A DNA stretch of 64,000 bases from Methylobacterium terricola (GTDB lineage: Bacteria > Pseudomonadota > Alphaproteobacteria > Rhizobiales > Beijerinckiaceae): assembly GCF_006151805.1 (NCBI RefSeq), contig NZ_VDDA01000009.1, positions 1-64,000 of the forward strand, read 5' to 3'. Position 1 is the stretch's first letter. Each line of letters starts with the position of its first letter. Below, one piece after another: positions 8,983 through 18,354 of the stretch. Under the pieces are notes generated by a model, which ran no database searches, was not told where the DNA came from, and saw nothing but the letters and a program-made list of their open reading frames with translations. The position numbers and the translations under genes were made by a program.

Positions 8983-9750
8983 ATGTCCCAAGAGGTTCAG
9001 CCCTTCAGCGTCGACGCCGCGGCGGCGGCGCTTCTCGACGCCCGCCGCTCGGGCACCCGCCTCGACGCCCTCCCCGAGGGCGCCCGGCCGGGCAGCGAGG
9101 CGGAGGCCTACGCGGTCCAGGACGTGCTCATCCGCGCGCTCGGCCCGGTGGCCGGCTGGAAGGTGGGGGCGCCGAGCGCCACCGCCACCCCGGCCCGGGC
9201 CGCGCTCAATGCCGACACGATCTTCGAGACCGACGAGTTGCCGGCCTCGCTGTTCCACCTGATCGGGGCGGAGGCCGAGATCGCCTACCGCTTCGGCCAC
9301 GACCTGCCCCCGGAGGCCGGGCCCTACGACCGTGAGGCGGTGCTGGCGGCGGTCGCCACGATGCACCCGGCGATCGAGATCGCCGATACCCGCTTCACGG
9401 TGTTCGGCGCCGTCGACGCCCACAGCCAGCGCGCCGACCAGCAGAATCACGGCGTCCTGGTGCTCGGGCCCGGGCTGAGCGAGTGGCGCGACCTCGACCC
9501 GGTGACGCAAGCAGTGCGGCTGACCGTCGACGGCCGGGTTCTCCACGACCATGCCGGCGGCAACTCGGCGGTGGACCCGGTGCGGCTGCTGGTCTGGCTC
9601 GCCAACGAGGGCGCCCGCTCGCTCGGGGGCATCAAGGCCGGCCAGGTCGTCACCACCGGCTCCTGCACCGGGACGGATTTCGTCGAGGCGCCGACGCGGA
9701 TCGCGGCGGAGTTTCCGGGGCTGGGGAACGTGGAACTGAAGATCGGGTGA
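8983..9750 (+). CDS. 2-keto-4-pentenoate hydratase / FAH-family enzyme
   Basis: A 255-residue protein of the MhpD/DmpH hydratase-decarboxylase branch of the fumarylacetoacetate-hydrolase superfamily. Seen features are the N-terminal helix region, AYAVQDVLIRALGPVAGWKVG, the acidic metal-site segment GAEAEIAYRF, HPAIEIADTRF, and the C-terminal block GQVVTTGSCTGTDFVEA. Such enzymes add water to 2-hydroxypenta-2,4-dienoates in meta-cleavage pathways or act on related keto acids, using Mg2+ or Mn2+. No other aromatic-degradation gene is nearby, so the true substrate is open. It lies 7 nt after the GGT-like gene, with which it is probably co-transcribed. Confidence 0.87.
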   Translation: MSQEVQPFSVDAAAAALLDARRSGTRLDALPEGARPGSEAEAYAVQDVLIRALGPVAGWKVGAPSATATPARAALNADTIFETDELPASLFHLIGAEAEIAYRFGHDLPPEAGPYDREAVLAAVATMHPAIEIADTRFTVFGAVDAHSQRADQQNHGVLVLGPGLSEWRDLDPVTQAVRLTVDGRVLHDHAGGNSAVDPVRLLVWLANEGARSLGGIKAGQVVTTGSCTGTDFVEAPTRIAAEFPGLGNVELKIG

Positions 9751-9783
9751 GCTGAACGTCGGCCGCAAGAAAAGGCGCGGGAT

Positions 9784-9807
9784 CCCCTCTCCCGTGTGGG
9801 AGAGGGG
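9784..9807. repeat. CCCTCTCCC hairpin repeat (half element)
   Basis: A perfect 10-bp stem, CCCCTCTCCC and GGGAGAGGGG, with a GTGT loop. The same stem recurs in the composite element at 48228-48377 and near 54775-54792. It sits between the convergent hydratase and amidase genes and may also help end transcription from both sides. Confidence 0.75.
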
Positions 9808-9910
9808 AGGGCCGCGCATAGTCTTTCTTCGGACAGCCCGGCATCCGCGGAACGAAGAGATAAACTGTCTGAATCTTAATTCCAGCATCCCGTCCCACGA
9901 CCGCCCTCCC

Positions 9911-11155
9911 CTATCCCCGCAACGCCCGCTCGATCAGCGCCGCCGCCGCCAGCGCCCGCCCGTCATCCCCGAATCGCGCGATCACCTGCACGCCGACCGG
10001 CAGCCCCTCGGCGGTGCGATCGACCGGCAGGGTGACGCAAGGCACGCCCATCAGGGTCCAGAGGCGGTTGAAGCGCGAATCGCCGGTGTGATCGAGGCCG
10101 GCCGGCGCCGCGCCAGGCGCCGCGTAGGTCAGGAGCACGTCGGGGCCGTCCTCGGAGAACACGTCCTTCAGGCTGCGGCGGGCGTGGTGGGCGGTGCGGC
10201 GGGCCGCATCGTAGGACGCGGTCTCGACCCCCTGCGCCGCGTCGAGGGCATCGCGCAGGCGTGGCGGCAGGGCGTCGCGGTGGGTGGCGTATTCCCAGGC
10301 GAGCGCCTGGCGCACCTCGTAATCCTGGATCGTGCCGTGGGCCGCGAAGGCCTCGCCGAACCGGGCGGGCAGGGCGACATCCGTCACCACTGCCCCGGCC
10401 CGCTCGGCGGCCCGTGCCGCCCGGGTCAGCGCGGCCTCCGCCTCCGGGTCGGGGGCCGCGCAGAACTCCTGCCGCACGAGGCCGATGCGCGGCGCACCCG
10501 CCTCGCCCACCCGCGCGAGGGCCGGGCGGTCGGCGAGCAGCGCGAGCGCATGGGCGGCATCCGCAACGCTCGCCGCGAACAGGCCGAGCGTGTCGAGGGC
10601 CCAGGAATAGCACTTCACCCCGACCGTCGGCAGCAGCCGGAACGACGGCTTGACCCCGACGACGCCGCAGAACGCCGCCGGGCGGATCACCGAGCCGCCG
10701 GTCTGGGTGCCGAGCGCCAGCGGCAGCATCCCGGCCGCCACCGCGGCGGCCGAGCCCGCCGAGGAGCCGCCGGGCGTGTGACCGGGATGGTGAGGGTTGC
10801 GGGTCGCGGTCGGGTCGAGGAAGGCGAAGGGCGTGGTGGTGGTCTTGGCGAGCGGCACCGCGCCGAGGCGCTTCAACCGCGACACGACCGGGGCGTCGGC
10901 AAGCGGGCGCCAGCCGTCGTAGATGGGCGAGCCCATCCGGGTCGGCAGGTCGGCGGTGTCGATGATGTCCTTGATCCCGACCGCGATGCCGGCGAGCGGC
11001 CCGCCCGTCGGGATCACCGGCGCCGGATCGACGCAGACCAGGGCGCCGATCTCCGGCTCGCGGGCGGCGATCGCCTCGCCGACGAGGCCGATCGCCCCGT
11101 CGGGGGTCAGCCGGCCGGCATCGATTCGGGCGCAGAGGTCGAGGAGCGAGAGCAT
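9911..11155 (-). CDS. Amidase signature family amidohydrolase
   Basis: A cytoplasmic 414-residue amidase of the Ser-cisSer-Lys family. The triad is visible as Lys62 in VGIKDIID, the Ser pair in TPGGSSAGSAA (131-132) and the nucleophile Ser155 in GTQTGGSVIRPA. The family hydrolyses amides, ureas or aryl/alkyl amides, and members are also GatA paralogues. No gatC/gatB neighbours occur here, so a tRNA amidotransferase subunit is unlikely. The gene is transcribed alone, convergent with the hydratase and divergent from lptB. An 18-bp palindrome 56 nt before its start may be its operator. Confidence 0.9.
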   Translation of the reverse strand: MLSLLDLCARIDAGRLTPDGAIGLVGEAIAAREPEIGALVCVDPAPVIPTGGPLAGIAVGIKDIIDTADLPTRMGSPIYDGWRPLADAPVVSRLKRLGAVPLAKTTTTPFAFLDPTATRNPHHPGHTPGGSSAGSAAAVAAGMLPLALGTQTGGSVIRPAAFCGVVGVKPSFRLLPTVGVKCYSWALDTLGLFAASVADAAHALALLADRPALARVGEAGAPRIGLVRQEFCAAPDPEAEAALTRAARAAERAGAVVTDVALPARFGEAFAAHGTIQDYEVRQALAWEYATHRDALPPRLRDALDAAQGVETASYDAARRTAHHARRSLKDVFSEDGPDVLLTYAAPGAAPAGLDHTGDSRFNRLWTLMGVPCVTLPVDRTAEGLPVGVQVIARFGDDGRALAAAALIERALRG

Positions 11156-11210
11156 CGGGCCAACCGGACGGGAGGAATCGGGCGAGCACCCTTGTAAGCG
11201 TAACGAGGCC

Positions 11211-11228
11211 GCGTGTTCCAGAACACGC
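11211..11228. promoter_or_regulatory. 18-bp palindrome upstream of amidase
   Basis: GCGTGTTC-CA-GAACACGC is an 8-bp perfect inverted repeat about 56 nt upstream of the amidase start and 157 nt before lptB. Its size and dyad symmetry suit a dimeric repressor. Neither gene's regulator is encoded next to it, so the assignment is only a suggestion. Confidence 0.45.
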
Positions 11229-11384
11229 GAGCGCGTGCGGGCCGCGTTGCGGGCAGGGCCCGGCTTCGGCTAAACCGGCGCCGTTCATCCGCTGCACGGC
11301 CGCCTGGGGCGGACAAGGCCGGCGCGGCGGAGCGCCGACGCGCCGGGATCCTTCGCCGGCCCCCTTCGCGAGAGAGCCTGCCCC

Positions 11385-12242
<858 letters not shown>

Positions 12243-12870
12243 CGGTCGGGGCACGACCGGCGGGACGTCCCCCCGACGCCTCGTCCCGCGGCCGCGCGGC
12301 GGAAACCGGGGCGCGATGAACGCTGACGCCGTCATACCCTCGCGCCTTGGCATCGACGCGTCGACGCCAAGGCGTCCGGCGCATCGGCGCCGGCGCCCGT
12401 TCGGGCTTAGCCAGCGCCGTCGAACGGATCCGTTCGACGGCGGGGCGGTATAAGATGACGCGGGAGGCGATGCGACCTCACGTCCGGCAGCGGCGGATCG
12501 AGATCCCGCATTCTCGCCTGCGGCGAGCCCCGCGATGACGTCGAGGGATATCGGCGCGGGCGGCTCGGGTCGTTCCGCGGCGAATGACAGAATCGGCGAT
12601 CGTCAAGTTTCCGTTGATCCGACGCTCTGCTTCACCTGAATCCCGACACAACGCCCCTCCCCTGCGTCGCGGCGTGAAAGCGGTCAGGACAAGCCGTTTT
12701 TCCACTGGCGTCCCACCCCGCCCTGCGCCACCCTGAGAGAGAACCGCACGAGGGCACCACGTCCGCTTTGACGCGTGTCCCGCTTCGGTTTAAAGCTGCT
12801 ATGAGATGTCCGAAGCAAGAGTTGTGCCGACCCCGGCGCGAACCGGGGCGTCGCAGGGCGGGGCTGGCTG
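12243..12870. other. Intergenic region lptB-rpoN
   Basis: 628 nt without a supported gene. It holds the 118-bp element (12334-12451). Then comes a stretch around 12500-12556, with the CTCGCC-TGC-GGCGAG hairpin and GATGACGTCGAGGGAT, that resembles the tail of the element at 23575-23740. About 300 nt of ordinary sequence leads up to rpoN. The rpoN promoter must lie here or further upstream; I could not identify it. Confidence 0.6.
12334..12451. repeat. 118-bp intergenic hairpin element, copy A
   Basis: Bounded by ATACC at the left and GGTAT at the right. It holds two dyads: a long stem built from CGCCTTGGC (12343-12351) and GCCAAGGCG (12366-12374) around the palindrome TCGACGCGTCGA, and a perfect 28-bp palindrome at 12415-12442 centred on GATC (CGCCGTCGAACG / CGTTCGACGGCG). 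A near-identical 118-bp copy lies at 42663-42780 and a 53-bp shortened copy at 34421-34473. It contains no gene. Confidence 0.85.
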
Positions 12871-14436
12871 ATGGGTTTGCTGCAACGGCTCGAGATGCGC
12901 CAGGGCCAGGCCCTGGTGATGACGCCGCAACTCCTGCAGGCGATCAAGCTTCTGCAACTGTCCCACCTCGATCTCGCCGCCTACGTCGATGCCGAGCTGG
13001 AGCGCAACCCGCTCCTGGAGCGGGCCGAGATCGAGGCGCCGGAGCCCGGCGAGGCGCGGGGCGAGGCCGCCGATCCGGGGGGCGACGGCGACGGATTCGA
13101 CGGCGGCGGGTTTGATGGGGATCCGGCGGCCGAGCCGTGGCTGTCCCACGACCTCAATCCGAGCCGCAGCGAGATCGAGGGCGATCTCGGCACCCGCCTC
13201 GACAACGTCTTTCCCGATGACGGCCCGGTCGGGCGCGAGGCGGCTGCCGCCGGGGGCGAGGCCCTGTCGCTCACGCCAGCGCCCTGGAGCGGCAGCGGCG
13301 GCAGCTTCGACGGCGAGACGCCGGATTTCGAGGCGACGCTGACCAGCGAATCGTCGCTGCATGAGCATCTCTCGGCCCAGCTCGAACTCGCCACCCGCGA
13401 TCCGGTCGAGCGCCTGGTCGGCGGCTTCCTGGTCGATGCGGTCGACGAGGCCGGCTACCTGCGCGAGGACCTGGCGGCGCTGGCCGAGCGCCTCGGCGTC
13501 GGTCTCGCGGTCGTCGAGCGGGTGCTGGGACTCGTGCAGGGCTTCGACCCCTCGGGCGTCGGCGCCCGCGACCTCGCCGAGTGCCTGGCGATCCAGCTGC
13601 GCGAGCAGGACCGGTTCGATCCGGCGATGCAGGCGTTGGTGTCGCGCCTCGACCTCGTCGCCAAGCGCGACCTGGCCGGCTTGCGCCGCCTGTGCGGGGT
13701 CGACGAGGAGGATCTCGCCGACATGCTGTCGGAGCTGCGCCGCCTCGACCCCAAGCCCGGCCGTGCCTTCGGCGCCGGCCCGGTCGAGGTGCTGGTGCCC
13801 GACGTGTTCGTGCGGCCGGCGCCGGACGGCTCGTGGCTGGTCGAACTGAACAGCGAGGCCCTGCCCCGGGTGCTGGTCAACCAGAGCTACTATGCCACCG
13901 TCTCCCGCGGCGCCGCGACCGAGACCGACAAGGCCTTCCTGTCGGAATGCCTGCAGACCGCCAACTGGCTCACCCGCAGCCTGGAGCAGCGCGCCCGCAC
14001 CATCCTGAAGGTGGCGAGCGAGATCGTGCGCCAGCAGGACGGCTTCTTCGTCAACGGCGTCGCCTTCTTACGGCCGCTCAACCTGAAGACCGTCGCCGAC
14101 GCGATCGGCATGCACGAATCCACCGTCTCGCGGGTGACCTCGAACAAGTCGATCGGCACCAGCCGCGGCACCTTCGAGATGAAGTACTTCTTCACCGCGG
14201 CGATTCCCGGGGCGGCCGGCGCCGCGGCGCATTCCTCGGAGGCCGTGCGCCACCGCATCAAGCAGCTCATCGACGGCGAGGCCAACGACGTCCTGTCGGA
14301 CGACGCCCTGGTCCAGCGCCTGCGCGGCGAGGGCGTCGACATCGCCCGCCGCACCGTGGCGAAGTACCGGGAATCCCTGCGCATTCCCTCCTCGATCGAG
14401 CGCCGGCGCGAGCGGGCGGCGATGCCGGCGCGATAA
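12871..14436 (+). CDS. rpoN: RNA polymerase sigma-54 factor
   Basis: Alternative sigma factor for -24/-12 promoters that need AAA+ activators, typically for nitrogen and other regulons. The 521-residue protein has the Gln/Leu-rich activator-interaction region I at the N-terminus (LEMRQGQALVMTPQLLQAIK), an acidic region II of about 100 residues, the core-binding region, the helix-turn-helix around ADAIGMHESTVSRVTSNKSI and the C-terminal RpoN box ARRTVAKYRE near 492-501. Its position between lptB and hpf-ptsN is the conserved proteobacterial arrangement. The start at ATG 12871 is chosen by homology of the N-terminus; its ribosome site is weak. Confidence 0.97.
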   Translation: MGLLQRLEMRQGQALVMTPQLLQAIKLLQLSHLDLAAYVDAELERNPLLERAEIEAPEPGEARGEAADPGGDGDGFDGGGFDGDPAAEPWLSHDLNPSRSEIEGDLGTRLDNVFPDDGPVGREAAAAGGEALSLTPAPWSGSGGSFDGETPDFEATLTSESSLHEHLSAQLELATRDPVERLVGGFLVDAVDEAGYLREDLAALAERLGVGLAVVERVLGLVQGFDPSGVGARDLAECLAIQLREQDRFDPAMQALVSRLDLVAKRDLAGLRRLCGVDEEDLADMLSELRRLDPKPGRAFGAGPVEVLVPDVFVRPAPDGSWLVELNSEALPRVLVNQSYYATVSRGAATETDKAFLSECLQTANWLTRSLEQRARTILKVASEIVRQQDGFFVNGVAFLRPLNLKTVADAIGMHESTVSRVTSNKSIGTSRGTFEMKYFFTAAIPGAAGAAAHSSEAVRHRIKQLIDGEANDVLSDDALVQRLRGEGVDIARRTVAKYRESLRIPSSIERRRERAAMPAR

Positions 14437-14755
14437 GGCGCGGGTTCGACTTTTCGGCAAGCTTGCCTCGCAAGGCCGCCTCGCGAGTTTCCCCGCCCGA
14501 GGGAAGCGGGCGGGCGGCGTCATGCTGCCCGAGACACGGCACACGAGCCGAAGGTCATTCCCTCGTCGTGACGCGAAGAACGGATGTGCGGCGGCGGGCC
14601 CGCGCCGGGCTCGCCGCCGCCGCGCCCCGCCTGCCGCAACTGAGCCGGCTTCGTTGACTTCGCCTTCGGGCGTTCCTAGCTCTTGAGGTGCTGGCCCTTG
14701 CGCCGGAGACGTCCCCGGGGCGCGGGCCGACGAACGACGAGATCGGAGGGAGCCG
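14437..14755. other. Intergenic region rpoN-hpf with hairpins
   Basis: 319 nt with no supported gene. It contains a 7-bp stem at 14492-14514 (CCCGCCC / GGGCGGG) and a long stem at 14591-14617 (12-bp arms, one G-T pair, 3-nt loop). The second could attenuate transcription into hpf or simply end the rpoN transcript; no T-run follows either stem. A GGAGGGAG ribosome site precedes hpf. Confidence 0.5.
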
Positions 14756-15376
14756 ATGGCAGCGTTGCGCGTGTCAGGTCGTGGCATGGATCTGGGAGAG
14801 GCCCTGAGAACGCGGGTGGAAGAGCGGGTCTCCGCGGCCCTCGCCAAGTACTTCGACGGCGCCTATCACGGCCACGTGACGTTCGCGCGGGACGGCAGCG
14901 CCTATCGCACCGATTGCGTGCTGCACCTGCCCTCGGGCATCACCCTGGAAGCGTCGGGCTCCGCCCACGACGCCCATGCGAGCTTCGACCAGACCGCCGA
15001 CCGGATCGAGAAGCGCCTGCGCCGCTACAAGCACCGCCTCAAGGCCCACCCGAACGGGCATGCCAAGGACGCCGTGGTCAACGGCGCGGCGGGACCGGTC
15101 GATCTCGGCCCGATCGAGGACGCCGCCGTGATGGAGGCGGCCTATTCGGTGTTCGAATCGCCCGAGGAGGATACCGGCGAGCACCCGCCGATCATCGCCG
15201 AGAGCACCCGCACCCTGCACCGGCGCACGGTGAGCGAGGCGGTGGTCGAGCTCGATCTCACCGGCGTCCCCGTCCTGGTCTTCGTTCACGCTGGCACCGA
15301 GCGGGTCAACGTCGTATATCGTCGGGGCGACGGCGCGATCGGCTGGATCGATCCGCCGGAACGCGGCACTCCGTGA
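14756..15376 (+). CDS. hpf: Long-form ribosome hibernation promoting factor
   Basis: Binds the 30S subunit and promotes formation of inactive 100S ribosome dimers in stationary or stressed cells. At 206 residues it is the long form. An N-terminal S30AE domain (about 1-100, starting LRVSGRGMDLGEALRTRVEE) is joined by an acidic linker of about 50 residues to a C-terminal dimerisation domain (about 150-200, ending VVYRRGDGAIGWIDP). A strong GGAGGGAG lies just before the ATG. It lies between rpoN and ptsN as in most alpha-proteobacteria, which links hibernation to the nitrogen/PTS-Ntr module. Confidence 0.95.
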   Translation: MAALRVSGRGMDLGEALRTRVEERVSAALAKYFDGAYHGHVTFARDGSAYRTDCVLHLPSGITLEASGSAHDAHASFDQTADRIEKRLRRYKHRLKAHPNGHAKDAVVNGAAGPVDLGPIEDAAVMEAAYSVFESPEEDTGEHPPIIAESTRTLHRRTVSEAVVELDLTGVPVLVFVHAGTERVNVVYRRGDGAIGWIDPPERGTP

Positions 15377-15466
15377 GCGGGTTCTCCCCGCCCCCGGAAG
15401 GCCTCCGGTCCTGGAACAAGTGCGGGGCGCGCAGGCGCGTTCCCCGCCGATGAGGCAGCGGTCTCG

Positions 15467-15931
15467 ATGCCATTGCTGGAATTCCTGAAGCCGGAGGCGG
15501 TCCTCCCGGCGCTGCGCGCGCAGGGGAAGAAACAGGTTCTGCAGGAGCTGGCCGCCCAGGCGGCCCGCCACCTGCCGGGCCTGGACGAGCGCGAGATCTT
15601 CGAGACGCTGCTGCAGCGCGAGCGCCTCGGCTCCACCGGCATCGGCGAGGGCGTGGCGATCCCGCACGGCAAGCTGCCGGGGCTCGACACGCTGTTCGGC
15701 CTGATGGCCCGCCTCGAGCGCCCGGTCGATTTCGAGGCCCTGGACGGCCAGCCGGTCGACATCGCCTTCCTGCTGCTGGCCCCCGAGGGTGCCGGCGCCG
15801 ACCACCTGAAGGCCCTGGCCCGGGTCGCCCGGGTGCTGCGCGAGCCCGGCATCATCGACCGGATCCGCGCCGCCCGCGACGCCGACGCGCTCTATGCCCT
15901 CCTGACCCAATCCCCCGCCCAGGCGGCGTGA
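15467..15931 (+). CDS. ptsN: Nitrogen-regulatory PTS enzyme IIA
   Basis: EIIA-Ntr, the last phosphoacceptor of the regulatory PTS-Ntr phosphorelay, which influences potassium handling, nitrogen control and carbon storage in related bacteria. The 154-residue protein has the family active site STGIGEGVAIPHGK with the phosphorylated His67. The flanking sequence (LGSTGIG, LDGQPVDIAFLLLAPEG, HLKALARVARVLRE) matches the domain throughout. It is 90 nt downstream of hpf. No ptsP or npr gene is visible in the window. Confidence 0.95.
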   Translation: MPLLEFLKPEAVLPALRAQGKKQVLQELAAQAARHLPGLDEREIFETLLQRERLGSTGIGEGVAIPHGKLPGLDTLFGLMARLERPVDFEALDGQPVDIAFLLLAPEGAGADHLKALARVARVLREPGIIDRIRAARDADALYALLTQSPAQAA

Positions 15932-15941
15932 CAAAGCCGGC

Positions 15942-16265
15942 GTGACGATGCGGACCTCCCTCCTCGCGGCGGCGCTTCTCCTCGCCGCGGCCGTCCCGGC
16001 GCGCGCCGTCGACGGCACCTGCGCCCGCGACCTCCTGGTGGCGCAATCCTCGCAGAAGACCGCGATCGAGCGCCTCGAGATGATCGGCGACAGCGACGCC
16101 GACCGCTGCCGCGGCTGGCGCCAGCACGTCGACACGATGCGCCGCGCCGCCACCGTCTACGGCCGCTGCCTGTCCGGCTCGGAGCGCAGCGAGCGCCTGG
16201 CCCAGGTCCAGGGCTCGGAGAAGGAGTTCTCGGAGTTGCTGCGGACCCGCTGCAAGGGGCGGTGA
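15942..16265 (+). CDS. Small secreted protein, unknown function
   Basis: About 105 residues; starts possible at GTG 15942 or ATG 15948. A typical signal peptide (RTSLLAAALLLAAAVPARA) is followed by a mature region with four cysteines (TCARDLL, RCRGW, GRCLSG, RTRCKG), suggesting two disulfides in the periplasm. The mature part is helical and highly charged. It begins 10 nt after the ptsN stop, so it may be co-transcribed with ptsN. I recognise no family. Confidence 0.7.
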   Translation: MTMRTSLLAAALLLAAAVPARAVDGTCARDLLVAQSSQKTAIERLEMIGDSDADRCRGWRQHVDTMRRAATVYGRCLSGSERSERLAQVQGSEKEFSELLRTRCKGR

Positions 16266-16435
16266 GGCGGCCGACCTCGATCCGCGCTGTTTGCCCCTGA
16301 TCGACCGAACCGACACCCCGCATGGCAGTCCGGGGCCGCGACGGCGGAGCCCGGGACGATGCGGTGGGTGTGAATTTTGTCAGGGCAAACGACGCTGCTC
16401 GGACCGAAGCGTCACACGGCGGACAGCCGGATACG

Positions 16436-17224
16436 TCACCGCACCAGCGGCTCGGCCACCATCTTCACCGGGTGGCCGCGGCTGACCAGCACCGCCGCGC
16501 TCGAATGCTCGGGATCGGTCTCGAACCGGGTGCGGATCCAGGCGACCAGGAACTTCACGTATTCCGAGGCGAGCAGCCGCACCGCGGCCGGGTGGCGCCA
16601 CCACTGGCCGGGGTCGATCCCCTCAGGCACGACGGGATGCGGGATCACCCGGTGGCCCTCGGCAAGCGCGTGGTCGAGCTCCACCAGCGTGCGCGGCATG
16701 TGGTAGTTCGAGGTGACCACCGCGACGCTGCGGAACCCGTTCTCGCGCATCCAGCGCCGGATCTCGATGGCGTTGCCGATGGTGTTGCGGGCGCGGTAGT
16801 CGAGGTCGACGCAGCAGGCGATCAGGTGCTGCTGGCCCGGGTTGAGCCGGGCGATCTCGTCGCGGCTGGTGCGCTCGTTGACGCCGGTGATGAGCAGGCG
16901 GCGGCCGTAGCCGCCGGCCAGCAGGTCCATCGCATCCTCGATGCGCTGGGCGCCCCCGGTGAGGGCCACGATGCCGTCGGACGGGCCGAGCGGCATCCGC
17001 TCCGAGCGGGCGAGACCGGACACGAAGGCGAGGAAGCCGAGACCGAGCACGAGGCCGCCGACCAGTCCCGCCCCGGCCAAACCGAGGGCCAGGCGGCGGC
17101 GCAGGCTCCGGGGCGCGGCCGGCGCTCCGGCCGGGCGCATCCCCGCGGGCTCCTCGCCCGACCAGGACCATCCCACCACGTCGCCGGTTCGCGTCTTCAT
17201 TCGGCGCTGCATCCGCGAGGCCAT
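16436..17224 (-). CDS. YdcF-like (DUF218) membrane protein
   Basis: About 262 residues with one transmembrane segment near the N-terminus (LALGLAGAGLVGGLVLGLGF). It is followed by a DUF218/YdcF domain: DGIVALTGGAQRIEDAMDL, RLLITGV, the ARNTIGNA segment with a conserved Arg-Asn, and VVTSNYHMPRT. These motifs match the DUF218 alpha/beta fold of SanA/YdcF/ElyC proteins linked to envelope integrity. The exact start is uncertain, with ATGs at 17224, 17212 and 17200; an earlier TTG at 17272 looks unlikely. It is followed downstream on the opposite strand by ptsN and the small secreted gene. Confidence 0.85.
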   Translation of the reverse strand: MASRMQRRMKTRTGDVVGWSWSGEEPAGMRPAGAPAAPRSLRRRLALGLAGAGLVGGLVLGLGFLAFVSGLARSERMPLGPSDGIVALTGGAQRIEDAMDLLAGGYGRRLLITGVNERTSRDEIARLNPGQQHLIACCVDLDYRARNTIGNAIEIRRWMRENGFRSVAVVTSNYHMPRTLVELDHALAEGHRVIPHPVVPEGIDPGQWWRHPAAVRLLASEYVKFLVAWIRTRFETDPEHSSAAVLVSRGHPVKMVAEPLVR

Positions 17225-17376
17225 CTCACACGTCTGTCGAGCATAGTGCCGATTGCGGCGACCGAGAGGCAACCGTCCCGGGCGCCGATTCGTTCACGGC
17301 CCGCCCCCGCCCCCTGTGAAGAGCGGGCACCGTCCGAGGCTAGAGGCCGTGGCTGGCGCCAGGCTGGCCCCCGGGC

Positions 17377-18354
17377 TCAGTCGAGGAAGCGCCGCACCGT
17401 CAGGCGCGAGACGAAAGCGGTGACCACCGAGGCGATGACCCCGATCAGCACCACGCTGGCATAGCCGCGCCAGCCGATGGCGAAGCCGCCGAACAGGGCC
17501 TCGATCTCGTCGCCGGCCGGGCCGGCGCGCCACAGTCGGGCGAGCGCCCCGCCGGCGCCGATCACCGCCAGCGCCGCCGCCGCGCCGATCGCCCCGCCGC
17601 GCAATCCTAAGCGGAAGAAGCGGCGCTGGAACTCGCGGGCGATGAAATCGGCATCGGCACCGACGAAGTGCAGCACCTCCACCACCTCGCGGTTGCCCGC
17701 CATGGCGCCGCGGGTCGCGAAGGTGACGGCGAGCCCGGTGGCGAGCAGCACCAGGCCCACCACGGCGACCCCGACGCCGACCACGGTGTTGGCCATGGTC
17801 GAGAGCCGCGACAGCCACAGCGCGTGGTCGTCGAGGCTGGCGACGCCCGGCAGGGCCTCGGCGAGACGTTGGCGCAACGCGCCGAGATCGGGCGTGCCGG
17901 CGAGGCGCACGGTGATCAGGCGCGGCACCGGCAGGTCGCCGAGGTCGAGACCGCTGCCGAGCCAGGGCTCGAGCAGGCGCTCGGATTCCGCCTTGGTGAA
18001 GGGCCGCGTCGCCGCGATGCCGGGGGTGGCGGCGGCCAACGCCGCCGCCTTGGCGACGTCGGCCTCGGTGTCGCGGCCCGGGCCCGGGCGGATCTGGATC
18101 GTCACCTCCTGGGCCACCGAGCCCTGCCACTGCGCCGCGCTCGAGGCGACGATCTCGGCGCCGCCGGCGCAGAGCGCGGCGAGGAAGGTCAGGATCGCGA
18201 TCACCGCGGTGAGCGCCCGGCCGGCGCTGGTGTCGGTCGGCACCAGCGGTGCGTTGCGGCGCAAGGTGGGCGGCAGGTCGGCGGCCGGCGCCTCGCGCCG
18301 CTTGCCCCGCTCCAGGGTGGCCCCGTCGGACATGGGTGTCTCCCCGCGGCTCAT
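17377..18354 (-). CDS. ftsX: Cell division ABC transporter permease FtsX
   Basis: Inner-membrane partner of FtsE that activates peptidoglycan hydrolases at the septum. The 325-residue protein has a cytoplasmic N-tail, a first membrane segment (LTAVIAILTFLAALCAGGAEIV), a large periplasmic loop of about 130 residues, then three membrane helices in the order expected for FtsX. Its ATG at 18354 overlaps the ftsE stop (ATGA, 18351-18354), so the pair is translationally coupled; a second in-frame ATG lies at 18333. The assignment rests mainly on topology and on coupling to ftsE. Confidence 0.92.
   Translation of the reverse strand: MSRGETPMSDGATLERGKRREAPAADLPPTLRRNAPLVPTDTSAGRALTAVIAILTFLAALCAGGAEIVASSAAQWQGSVAQEVTIQIRPGPGRDTEADVAKAAALAAATPGIAATRPFTKAESERLLEPWLGSGLDLGDLPVPRLITVRLAGTPDLGALRQRLAEALPGVASLDDHALWLSRLSTMANTVVGVGVAVVGLVLLATGLAVTFATRGAMAGNREVVEVLHFVGADADFIAREFQRRFFRLGLRGGAIGAAAALAVIGAGGALARLWRAGPAGDEIEALFGGFAIGWRGYASVVLIGVIASVVTAFVSRLTVRRFLD

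Noticed and set aside
9911..11155. The amidase as GatA of the tRNA amidotransferase
   Set aside because: No gatC or gatB is adjacent, and the sequence looks like a general amidase.
14680..14710. TGGCCCTTGC before hpf as a sigma-54 promoter
   Set aside because: The spacing between the GG and GC elements is far too short for a -24/-12 promoter.
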